Assembly (NCBI RefSeq): GCF_009882985.1
Contig: NZ_WTUZ01000016.1
Coordinates: forward strand, 146,455 to 210,454
DNA from: Paenibacillus silvestris
GTDB lineage: Bacteria > Bacillota > Bacilli > Paenibacillales > NBRC-103111
DNA: 64,000 bases
Direction: 5' to 3'
Part shown: positions 49,380 to 57,383 of the stretch, in pieces
Layout: every line of letters starts with the position of its first letter
Position numbering within the stretch: the stretch's first letter is position 1
Notes under the pieces: model-generated
Told to the model about the DNA's origin: nothing
Seen by the model: the letters and a program-made list of their open reading frames with translations, nothing else
Databases searched by the model: none
Program-made: the position numbers and the translations under genes

Positions 49380-51302
49380 ATGCAGAAGGACACAAAATCC
49401 CATCTCATACGGCGTTATTTTAAATTTTTAAAACCGTACCGTTACATGATCATTACCATTGTTGGGCTTGGTATTCTGCAATTCGTCGTTCCCATGACGG
49501 TACCGTGGATGACCAAGGTTCTGATCGACGAAGTACTTCCGCAAAAAGAGAGCTCATGGACATTGTCCAAGGTCATTGGGGTACTGGGAGGCGTTTACGT
49601 TTTCGGAACAGCGGTTAATTATGTGCGTCAATGGGTCATGGCCAAAATGGGAAATTCCATGGTCATCGATATCCGATTTCAGCTTTATGAGCATATGCAA
49701 AAGCTCTCTCAACGGTTTTACGACAGCCGTCAGGTCGGCAGCATCGTCTCAAGAATTTTGAACGATGTGAATGGCGCTCAGAATCTAGTCGGTGCTGGTG
49801 TCATTAATTTGGCCATTGATTTCTTCCTGGTGCTTTTCGCTGGATTTATGCTTTTTCATATGGATTGGAAACTGGCGCTGTTGTCTTTGTGGATGCTGCC
49901 TGTTTACTATTTAACGTTTACGAACATCAATGTTCATATCCGCTTCGCATGGCGTTCTGTCCATCGGCAGATGGAACGAATGTCAGGCGTCCTAGTCGAG
50001 CGTATTGCCGGGATGAAGGTTGTGCAGGCATTTAGCCGGGAACGCATGGAGCTGAACCGGTTCAAAAAGCAAGCTTCTGCTCATTTCGGCTACGCGATGA
50101 CGGCTCAATTTTTATCCAACACGCTAGGCCGTATTAGTCAAACCTTTCAGGATTTCGGCGGATTAATCATTTGGTTCGTTGGTGGAACTATGGTGATTCA
50201 GGGGAAGATGTCGGTAGGGGAACTAATCGCTTTCCAGGCTTATTTATCCCAGATGTACGGCCCGATTCAGCGTTTTTCTGATGTTAACGTTACGATTCAA
50301 AATTCGCTTGCCAACGTGGAAAGAATCTTTGAAGTGTTCGATATTGAACCGGAAATTCAGAATAACGACAATCCCATCCCCCTGAAAACTTGTAAAGGTG
50401 ACATTCAGTTCGACCAAGTCGGGTTCGATTATGTGATTGAAAGACCCGAAAAGCAGCAAGCTGAAGTTGATCAGAAGGATAAAGATCTGGTCGAGCGCCA
50501 AAAACCTGCCAAACGCTTTTATTGGATTCCGCCAAAAATGAGACCGGATCCGCCTCTGATGGTTCTGGAGACGAGGGCAGCTCTTAAAGGAATAAGCTTT
50601 AAAGCCGCAAGCGGTGATGTGATAGCGCTTGTCGGACCTAGTGGCGCAGGAAAGTCTACCATTATTAATTTGCTGCTCCGCTTTTATGACCCTGATGAAG
50701 GTTCCGTATTGTTAGACGGCGTTGATTTGCGAAATTATGATCTACATGATCTGCGAAGCCATATGGCGCTTGTACTCCAAGATAATATCCTGTTTTCGGG
50801 AACGGTTTATGAAAATATTGCTTATGGCAATCCGAAAGCTCCCAAAGAGCAAATTATCGCTGCTGCACAGGCTGCGAATGCGCATGAATTCATTGAAGAG
50901 TGGGAGCTTGGCTATGAAACCATGATTGGAGAACGCGGCGTGAGGTTATCTGGAGGACAAAAACAACGTATTGCTATAGCACGAGCGCTTCTCAAGAGTC
51001 CTCGCATCTTAATTCTGGATGAGGCTACGTCGGCACTGGATGCAGAATCCGAACATTTGGTCACAGAGGCGCTGGAGCGGCTCATGCAAGGACGCACGAC
51101 CTTCGTCATTGCGCATCGTCTGGCGACTGTCGTCAGAGCCGATCAGATTCTTGTTATCGACCGGGGACGCATTGTCGAACGAGGCAAACATCAGGTGCTG
51201 CTAGCGCAACACGGGTTATATCGTGAATTATACGAGAAGCAGCTCAAGGCGATGCGGCCGGAAGAACTGATTGGCTTAGATGTATTGAAACACGAAGCGT
51301 AG
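49380..51302 (+). CDS. ABC exporter, fused permease and ATPase (MsbA/LmrA type)
   Basis: 640 residues from ATG 49380, with AAGAAGG seven bases upstream; TTG 49329 overlaps the kinase stop but has no ribosome site, and ATG 49362 has its GGGA directly adjacent. Six transmembrane helices (about 20-300) precede an ATPase with Walker A GPSGAGKST at 419-427, signature LSGGQKQR and Walker B ILILDEATSALD. Between the first ATPase strand (QFDQVGFDYV) and GISF lies a charged insert of about 45 residues (349-395, KQQAEVDQKDKDLVER and a Pro-rich part) not usual in this family. A single gene of this type would act as a homodimer. The exported compound is unknown. Confidence 0.9.
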   Translation: MQKDTKSHLIRRYFKFLKPYRYMIITIVGLGILQFVVPMTVPWMTKVLIDEVLPQKESSWTLSKVIGVLGGVYVFGTAVNYVRQWVMAKMGNSMVIDIRFQLYEHMQKLSQRFYDSRQVGSIVSRILNDVNGAQNLVGAGVINLAIDFFLVLFAGFMLFHMDWKLALLSLWMLPVYYLTFTNINVHIRFAWRSVHRQMERMSGVLVERIAGMKVVQAFSRERMELNRFKKQASAHFGYAMTAQFLSNTLGRISQTFQDFGGLIIWFVGGTMVIQGKMSVGELIAFQAYLSQMYGPIQRFSDVNVTIQNSLANVERIFEVFDIEPEIQNNDNPIPLKTCKGDIQFDQVGFDYVIERPEKQQAEVDQKDKDLVERQKPAKRFYWIPPKMRPDPPLMVLETRAALKGISFKAASGDVIALVGPSGAGKSTIINLLLRFYDPDEGSVLLDGVDLRNYDLHDLRSHMALVLQDNILFSGTVYENIAYGNPKAPKEQIIAAAQAANAHEFIEEWELGYETMIGERGVRLSGGQKQRIAIARALLKSPRILILDEATSALDAESEHLVTEALERLMQGRTTFVIAHRLATVVRADQILVIDRGRIVERGKHQVLLAQHGLYRELYEKQLKAMRPEELIGLDVLKHEA

Positions 51303-51316
51303 AAAGGAGACCGCTG

Positions 51317-53482
51317 ATGACTAGAATTTGTAAACGTTTCCCCATCCTCATGGTTTTTGCGATAGTGGTTCTAATCAGCTCGTTCATGTCCATATCCGTA
51401 TTCGCAGAAGGCGGCAATTCAGACAATGCTGGTGCTGCATTCGAGCAGATCCAGCTGGGTGACAACAGCTATGCGGAGATCAAACAGCTGAGACTTCTGT
51501 CCGATCACAACGGCAATATCGTTACGTTCACGCTTCATATTTCGAACCAAAGCTCAGAGACCCTCTCACTGATTGATTATTGGATACGCTTGCTAGGTAA
51601 GAATGGTGACTCATTCACGGCCAAGATGATGCCGCAGGACAAAGAAAAAACGAAAATTGCTGCGGGTTCATCACAAGACTTTTCCTACTATGCCATGATT
51701 AATGACGCAACTGCTTTACAAGATTTGAAGTTTCGTCTTGGGAAATGGGATTTCTCCCGCAATCCATTTGAGCGCCAGCTTGGCGAAATCTCCGTGCCTG
51801 AAGATTTCACACAAGTAGCACCTGCAGGAAGCTCCCAAGAGGTTAAGGTGTCAGGCACAATCATGGAGGTAGCTCTATCTGATTTTACCCGTGGCAAGAA
51901 TGAAAAAAACAGCCTGCCTAACCTAACACTGAAGCTGAAAAATACGGGGAAATACAGCTTAGCAGTACCTGATTATCAATTTATCGTTCGTACTTCGGAG
52001 GGATATACCTATCCGCTGATAGCAAAAGGCATAAACGACCTTCTTATTAACTCCCAAGAAACCAAGGAGATTACGCTCACGGGAAATGTCCCCGCAGAGG
52101 TTTCAACGGAAGGCTGGCAGATCGTTGTTACACAGTACTTATCCGATTTGAAGTTGAATGTGCCCATCGCCTCTCTGGAAGTGCCAAAGGAATCGGATGA
52201 AGAGGTGAAGGGTGCAGGGGAGGAGGTCTCATTTTCAGACGAGAATGGCCTCTACACGGTTAAGATGAACGGCATGTATCGGTTGCCATGGGAAGACACG
52301 GACATTTTGACTGCGGATTTCATGTTGAAGAACAAAGGCTCAGATTCACTGCCCATTCCAGAATTGACGGGATACTTCTTGCTAGATGGAAAGGTGAAGG
52401 TAGAGGCGAAGGTTATCATCCCTTCCAAAGTGCTGGGACTTACGAAAGACAGTTCCGTCGGTATGCAGATGGCGGCTAAAGTTCCTTATACGTATGTATT
52501 TTCGAAAATAAAGCTTGTACTGCAAGAAAAAACATCCGATGAGAAAATAATCGATGTACTTGATTTCGAGTCACAGACTGATTTGTTGCATGTGCCGATC
52601 CTTGATTCAGCTGCTTCCTTCGAACTGACGGACGCGGGCTATCAATCCATATTCTCGATTCAGCATGTTATGAGCTATCAAGGACAATCCACGACGCAAT
52701 ACACCGTAAGGGTGCTGGCCCAGAATCAGGAGAAGAGATTCACGAATTTGGCGAAGCTGGTTGCCAGCTTCCGAGCAGCTAGTGGCACCGTTTATCCCGC
52801 AAATGTGCTGGATGTGAAAGAGAAAGTAGGACCTGGAGGGAAAGCAATGCTCATCGTTTCTAGCATCATTCCAAAGGGTGTTGATACAACTGGAATGAAT
52901 CTTTTGCTTGGAGAGGCCGCCAAGGATGGTGAGCTATTAACGGAAGAACCTGCTGGCGATGACGAAAATGATGATGACGATGACAAATCGGGGGATGCAG
53001 ACATGTATGTGAAGCCATTCGCCTTCTGGCTTCCTCAAGAGAAGAGCGAGGTGAAGACACCGCTTCAAGGGATCTCTCTTGCACCATATACGCTCTCCAT
53101 TGATCATGTCGGCACCTCACTGGATAATAACGAGTTATCTTTAAAGTTCAACTATGAGATTACTAAGGATATGAGCACGAGTGTAAACACCGAGGGTCGT
53201 AAAATCGTCTTTCAGATCAACGACGCGAATGGGTTGAGAGCGATTGAATGGTCGACGGACTTGAGCAGTTTCGAGCTGCGAGCCAATGATGCACCAGAAA
53301 CGCCGCAATCGAAGTTAAAAGTTGGCAAGTATAAGGACTTCCGAATCTCTTTGGAGAATGGTGATTTGATCTACAAGTTGACCTTCCTTAAGTCGTATGA
53401 TTTTAACATCTATGAGGAGTTTCAAGGTCATCGGCGGTTAGTGGGGACGATGAAGAACGATTGGTTCGCTACTTCGGACTGA
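51317..53482 (+). CDS. Secreted multi-domain beta protein, function unknown
   Basis: 721 residues from ATG 51317, with AAAGGAGA upstream, 15 bases after the exporter gene. A signal peptide ends at about residue 30 (ISVFAEGG). The rest is a series of Ig-like or DUF4352/FxLYD-like beta domains, each with a pattern of the type VTFTLHISNQS or LTLKLKNTGKYSL, at about 40-165, 175-285, 300-410 and 430-535. A run of Asp/Glu/Asn (about 540-560) then leads to a final domain. It has no anchor motif, so it is probably released or wall-associated. Tight linkage to the exporter suggests a partner role, but nothing in the sequence shows it. Confidence 0.75.
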   Translation: MTRICKRFPILMVFAIVVLISSFMSISVFAEGGNSDNAGAAFEQIQLGDNSYAEIKQLRLLSDHNGNIVTFTLHISNQSSETLSLIDYWIRLLGKNGDSFTAKMMPQDKEKTKIAAGSSQDFSYYAMINDATALQDLKFRLGKWDFSRNPFERQLGEISVPEDFTQVAPAGSSQEVKVSGTIMEVALSDFTRGKNEKNSLPNLTLKLKNTGKYSLAVPDYQFIVRTSEGYTYPLIAKGINDLLINSQETKEITLTGNVPAEVSTEGWQIVVTQYLSDLKLNVPIASLEVPKESDEEVKGAGEEVSFSDENGLYTVKMNGMYRLPWEDTDILTADFMLKNKGSDSLPIPELTGYFLLDGKVKVEAKVIIPSKVLGLTKDSSVGMQMAAKVPYTYVFSKIKLVLQEKTSDEKIIDVLDFESQTDLLHVPILDSAASFELTDAGYQSIFSIQHVMSYQGQSTTQYTVRVLAQNQEKRFTNLAKLVASFRAASGTVYPANVLDVKEKVGPGGKAMLIVSSIIPKGVDTTGMNLLLGEAAKDGELLTEEPAGDDENDDDDDKSGDADMYVKPFAFWLPQEKSEVKTPLQGISLAPYTLSIDHVGTSLDNNELSLKFNYEITKDMSTSVNTEGRKIVFQINDANGLRAIEWSTDLSSFELRANDAPETPQSKLKVGKYKDFRISLENGDLIYKLTFLKSYDFNIYEEFQGHRRLVGTMKNDWFATSD

Positions 53483-53531
53483 TGCTTGGTTTTGGGTTCT
53501 ACGAATATGAGAGCAACATTTCAGAACTCCC

Positions 53532-53568
53532 CTTGTGTTATAACTATCGTGTTACTATTTGACACAAG
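53532..53568 (+). promoter_or_regulatory. Promoter flanked by an inverted repeat, possible operator
   Basis: CTTGTGT at 53532-53538 and ACACAAG at 53562-53568 are perfect inverted arms 23 bases apart. Between them lies a promoter-like stretch (TTGTGT, then TACTAT at 53553-53558, spacer 14). The right arm runs into the ribosome site of the SDR gene. This resembles an autoregulated oxidoreductase promoter, but no repressor gene is adjacent. Confidence 0.4.
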
Positions 53569-53582
53569 AGGAGATTAAAATC

Positions 53583-54347
53583 ATGAGTAGATTACAGGGT
53601 AAAGTTGCTTTGGTTACGGGTGCAAGCCGGGGGATTGGGCGTGCCATTGCGCTGCGCTTAGCGCAAGAAGGAGCGTTGGTAGCTGTTCATTATGGCACGA
53701 ACCAATCCGCAGCAGAAGAAGTCGTGCGAGATATTGAGCAGAGTGGAGGCGCTGCCTTCACGATAGGTGCGAAACTTGGTTCTATAGAGAGCATACAGAC
53801 ACTTTATCAAACATTAGCTGAAGTGTTGAAGGAGCGCACTGGTGACACTCGCTTCGATATCCTTGTGAACAACGCAGGGATTGCTCTAGTAGCCCCAATA
53901 GAAGCTACTACGGAAGAGGCATACGAAGAAATTATGAGAGTAAATGTAAAAATGCCATTTTTCCTGACGCAACAGGGTTTGCCACGTTTACGAGACGATG
54001 GTCGAATTATTAACTTATCGTCGGCGATAACAAGAATTTCCTTGCCTGCGATTCCTGCATACAGCATGACCAAGGGGGCAATCAATACGCTGACACTCGC
54101 TCTATCCAACCAACTCGCATTACGTGGAATTACGATCAATGCCATCCAACCTGGATTCGTTGCCACGGATATGAATGCCGGCATGCTGCAAGATCCTGCC
54201 TCCCAACAATATGGCGCTGATTTTTCTATTTTTGGCAGATGGGGGCAACCGGAGGATGTTGCTGATATAGCTGCTTTTCTGGCTTCTTCCGATAGCCGCT
54301 GGGTAACCGGACAACTGATTGATGCCAGTGGCGGCTCTCATTTGTAG
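53583..54347 (+). CDS. Short-chain dehydrogenase/reductase
   Basis: 254 residues from ATG 53583, with AGAGGAGA upstream; the frame is open to 53559, but that start lies inside the inverted repeat. A classical SDR: TGASRGIG at 12-19 binds NAD(P), NNAG near 98 stabilises the fold, Ser near 146 and Tyr160-x3-Lys164 (YSMTK) form the catalytic set, and PGFVATDM follows. FabG-like in length. It stands alone between a promoter and a terminator, so it is not clearly part of the sugar operons. Substrate unknown. Confidence 0.92.
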   Translation: MSRLQGKVALVTGASRGIGRAIALRLAQEGALVAVHYGTNQSAAEEVVRDIEQSGGAAFTIGAKLGSIESIQTLYQTLAEVLKERTGDTRFDILVNNAGIALVAPIEATTEEAYEEIMRVNVKMPFFLTQQGLPRLRDDGRIINLSSAITRISLPAIPAYSMTKGAINTLTLALSNQLALRGITINAIQPGFVATDMNAGMLQDPASQQYGADFSIFGRWGQPEDVADIAAFLASSDSRWVTGQLIDASGGSHL

Positions 54348-54369
54348 ATTTGTAAAGCGAACACATAAA

Positions 54370-54399
54370 AAGCCTGACGGGTTGTACGCCGTCAGGCTT
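54370..54399. terminator. Strong terminator, probably bidirectional
   Basis: A perfect 11-base-pair stem (54370-54380 with 54389-54399) around an eight-base loop. A-rich sequence lies on the left and AAGTTTTAG on the right. It ends the SDR gene and may also stop readthrough from the minus-strand lyase operon. Confidence 0.8.
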
Positions 54400-54457
54400 A
54401 AGTTTTAGCTACTTTACTAAACCGGTACTATCTCATCATTCTACTCACTTGCTTTGT

Positions 54458-54652
54458 AATTAGCGCCGATTCCTCCAGCTAATTCCCTGAATAACCCCAC
54501 TTATTTCCATTTAACTGGAATTTATACCGCAAATTTCAGCCAATCCAGCTAATTTCGCCTAGCAACCGATGATTTAGCTGGAGTTTCTACCGCTATTTCA
54601 TCCCCTGCCCCAGAGCAGCGCTGATTAGCGGTAGTTTTTCCAGCTATTTTAG
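54458..54652. repeat. Second family of degenerate interspersed repeats
   Basis: Units of about 27 bases: 54512-54537 (TAACTGGAATTTATACCGCA...), 54573-54598 (TTAGCTGGAGTTTCTACCGC...), an inverted copy at 54624-54650 (ATTAGCGGTAGTTTTTCCAG...) and partial copies at 54458-54486 and 54543-54558 (TCCAGCTAATT core). They alternate in orientation and differ in sequence from the units at 38926-39110. No coding potential is seen here. Confidence 0.6.
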
Positions 54653-54655
54653 CTG

Positions 54656-54679
54656 AGGCGGCATAAAGAATCGCCGCCT
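54656..54679. other. GC-rich hairpin downstream of the lyase gene
   Basis: AGGCGGC at 54656-54662 pairs with GCCGCCT at 54673-54679 around a ten-base loop. It lies 55 bases beyond the minus-strand stop, where a terminator would be expected, but lacks a T-run in that direction. The rest of 54680-54733 shows nothing. Confidence 0.45.
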
Positions 54680-54733
54680 GCAACCAACCAGCTCATCATG
54701 CACGCACAGCAGCATGCACAACAACAACCATCA

Positions 54734-57367
54734 TTACCGCTGCACCAAAGGCAGCTCAGCTACATTAGAAATCACTTGCTTGCTGGCAAGCGTGTCCCAC
54801 ACAAAGGCCTTCAGCTTATAACCAGCTGCATGAAGGGGGAGCTGGAAATTCGCCGTTAGCGCTCTTATCCCTTGACCTTCAACCAAGTCGCTGGAATAGG
54901 AATAGTTGACGATATTCTCATCCGCATCATATAACGCGAGGACCAGCACGCCATTTTTATCAAGCTCCGAGCGATTGCTAAATTGCACGCTGACAGAAGG
55001 ATCACCGTCATTCTCGTTCATGAGCAAATTCCCGGTGGAGAAGACAGCTCCAGTGATGTTATCTGTACGCAGCTTCGTATTCTCAAACATCGACGAATTG
55101 TAGTAGTTAAAATTGTTCGTGCTTTTCGTCGCATCGACGGCCATCCCCATGTAAGCATGGCTTGGCAGATCAAGCGCGACAGAACCTACTACCTCCCAGT
55201 TAGCTCCGCCATCAATGGAAATTAAACCTTTGACTTCATTCCCGTACCGGCTAATTTTCAATAGCGCAGGCAAGGTCACATTGGACTTCGCCGTGGATTC
55301 AACCAATTCCCCTCGGGCCGATCTGCTCATAAAATGAATCCGCGATCCGTAATATTCTTCCTTCATCACCGTTATCATGGCAAAAGGGGAATCAGCCGTC
55401 AGATCCTGGCGGATCATCAGTCCTGATTTCACACCATTATCATACTCAGAAGGATTCTGGAAGTTAATCGTAGAGCTTAACTCCATATCGCCTGCGATAT
55501 CACGGTAGGTGTATTGAAACGCATCGGAAGATTGGATGCCATCATCGGTCGCACCAATTTCACCGGTACCTTTTACGATAAAGGAACTGCTCCCTGTCTC
55601 TGAAACGCTTGACGCTCCTGGCAGGGTCACGGTACCAATGTCTGCGGATGTCCACGTTCCAGTCCCACTTGCATCGTTGACATGAATGACAACCATACTC
55701 GACAGGGTTTGAGTTCCTGAGCTGTCAGTCGCCTTAGCATACAAATAATGAGTTCCTTCAGGGGCATTCGTCCATATGTACGTATACGGTGCGGAAGTAA
55801 CCGTTCCTAGCGGGATCAACTTCATTGCTTTCGTATCGTAGAAAGAGAACTCAACTTTGGATATGGCACCATCATCATCATTGTCAGATGCCGTGGCATC
55901 AATCACAATATCATGATTCGCTTGCAGCATTGCGTTCGCCGAAGGGCTAGTGATGGCTATAGCAGGATTATGGGAGCCATTGCCCAGCAGCGAGTTCAAA
56001 TATTGCTCCAGATAGGTATATCCATCACCACTATCCGCTTTCCCATCTGCTGCGCTATTAACATCAAGCCCATTTGCCGTTTCCCAACTGTTTGGGATAC
56101 CATCGTGATCAGTGTCATAATCGGCAGACAATGTCGTCTCCGTTAATGCTGGAAAGCCTCCGTCACCATCCGGGGTATTGGCGAATTTCCCCAAACCGTT
56201 CCTTACATCGCTCACGATACGAGCGTCGAGAGAATCTCTTTTTGGTAAAATTGCTCCTGCATGCTCAAGAACTTTGCCATAAGCGTCTGTTGCCGAGTCA
56301 GTCGTAACAGAAGTATCGACGGTTGTTCCATCTGCCTGTTTATAAGTAATAGGCACTTGACTCTGCAGGCGGTTGACGGTTCCCAAGCCATACTCAGGTT
56401 GAACGCCACCGGCCCAGTTATTTGCGCTAATCCCGGGATAACCGTCCACGTAATTGCCTTCAATATAGTAATTCCCGGGCTGCTCGGACCAAGGATTGAA
56501 AACCCTGCTTCTCACATCATCAAAGGTAGCGGGACCCGCTTTGTAGTAGTTGTTTACGACATTGACGCCAGTCGCATTTTCACCGCCATATCCGCTGTTG
56601 GCGCCCCAGTTGTAAAGGACGTTGTTTCGCAAATCAAACAGCAGCGGGGCATCTTTTTCCAGTCTAAAATCACGGTCTAATCGCGGGTTGCGGCTATTAT
56701 TGTTCGCAATTAGGTTATGGTGGTACGACACATTGGTGCCGCCCCAAATCCCGCCGTACCCGTGGGCTCCCTTATCATGGATCGACATGTTCAGAGAATC
56801 GCTGATGATCGACCATTGAACCGTGATGCTGCTTTTATCCTTGGATGACAGCACCTCGTCTGTGCTCCAACTGAAAGAGCAGTGGTCAATCATCATTTTC
56901 GGAGCATTGGGTGAAAAAGTGTCGTCCAGCTCTGCGAAGCCACCGCGGAAGCGAAGATAACGGATGATAATATTGGATCCGCCTAAGGATACCGAATAGT
57001 TGCCAATCGCGATGCCATCTCCAGGTGCTGTCTGCCCCGCAATCGTCAGATTGAAGACATTGGTTTTAATTTTCTCCTTCAAATGAATGGTGCCAGAGAC
57101 CCGGAAAACAATCACGGTTGATTTGGCATTGCTGTTCGCAACTTTGGCAAGCCCATAGCGCAGCGTTCCGGGAATCGCGGTCTCCGAGGAGGTGTAATCT
57201 TCGAGACTCGTGACCTCGTAAACATCGCCACCGCGTCCTCCTGTTATATACATAGCGGCGCCTTCCGCTCCCGGAAAGGCCGTAATGGGTTCCGCCGCAG
57301 CCGCCAGCGAAGGGACTAGGCTTGCTACAATAAATAGGAATGATAAGATTGCAATTATTTTTTTCAT
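54734..57367 (-). CDS. Secreted pectate lyase-like protein with accessory domains
   Basis: 877 residues; the start ATG (57365-57367) follows GAGGAGGCAACA on the minus strand. A signal peptide ends near residue 25. Residues about 28-420 match PL1-type pectate lyases: FPGAEGAAMYITGGRGGDV, TLRYGL, a right-handed beta-helix with Asn-rich turns, and DHCSFSWSTDEVLS near residue 160. A dockerin-like or EF-hand-like Asp-rich stretch (YDTDHDGIPNSWE) occurs near 425, a likely calcium site. Then come a Big-type Ig domain (470-565), a concanavalin-like beta-sandwich (575-770) and a C-terminal module of about 90 residues shared with the next gene. It would cut polygalacturonate outside the cell. It is the last gene of a three-gene minus-strand unit. 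Confidence 0.85.
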   Translation of the reverse strand: MKKIIAILSFLFIVASLVPSLAAAAEPITAFPGAEGAAMYITGGRGGDVYEVTSLEDYTSSETAIPGTLRYGLAKVANSNAKSTVIVFRVSGTIHLKEKIKTNVFNLTIAGQTAPGDGIAIGNYSVSLGGSNIIIRYLRFRGGFAELDDTFSPNAPKMMIDHCSFSWSTDEVLSSKDKSSITVQWSIISDSLNMSIHDKGAHGYGGIWGGTNVSYHHNLIANNNSRNPRLDRDFRLEKDAPLLFDLRNNVLYNWGANSGYGGENATGVNVVNNYYKAGPATFDDVRSRVFNPWSEQPGNYYIEGNYVDGYPGISANNWAGGVQPEYGLGTVNRLQSQVPITYKQADGTTVDTSVTTDSATDAYGKVLEHAGAILPKRDSLDARIVSDVRNGLGKFANTPDGDGGFPALTETTLSADYDTDHDGIPNSWETANGLDVNSAADGKADSGDGYTYLEQYLNSLLGNGSHNPAIAITSPSANAMLQANHDIVIDATASDNDDDGAISKVEFSFYDTKAMKLIPLGTVTSAPYTYIWTNAPEGTHYLYAKATDSSGTQTLSSMVVIHVNDASGTGTWTSADIGTVTLPGASSVSETGSSSFIVKGTGEIGATDDGIQSSDAFQYTYRDIAGDMELSSTINFQNPSEYDNGVKSGLMIRQDLTADSPFAMITVMKEEYYGSRIHFMSRSARGELVESTAKSNVTLPALLKISRYGNEVKGLISIDGGANWEVVGSVALDLPSHAYMGMAVDATKSTNNFNYYNSSMFENTKLRTDNITGAVFSTGNLLMNENDGDPSVSVQFSNRSELDKNGVLVLALYDADENIVNYSYSSDLVEGQGIRALTANFQLPLHAAGYKLKAFVWDTLASKQVISNVAELPLVQR

Positions 57368-57383
57368 TGTTGCCTCCTCGTGC

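Noticed and set aside
54458-54652. Possible CRISPR array
   Set aside because: Units vary in sequence and orientation, spacing is irregular and no cas gene is present.
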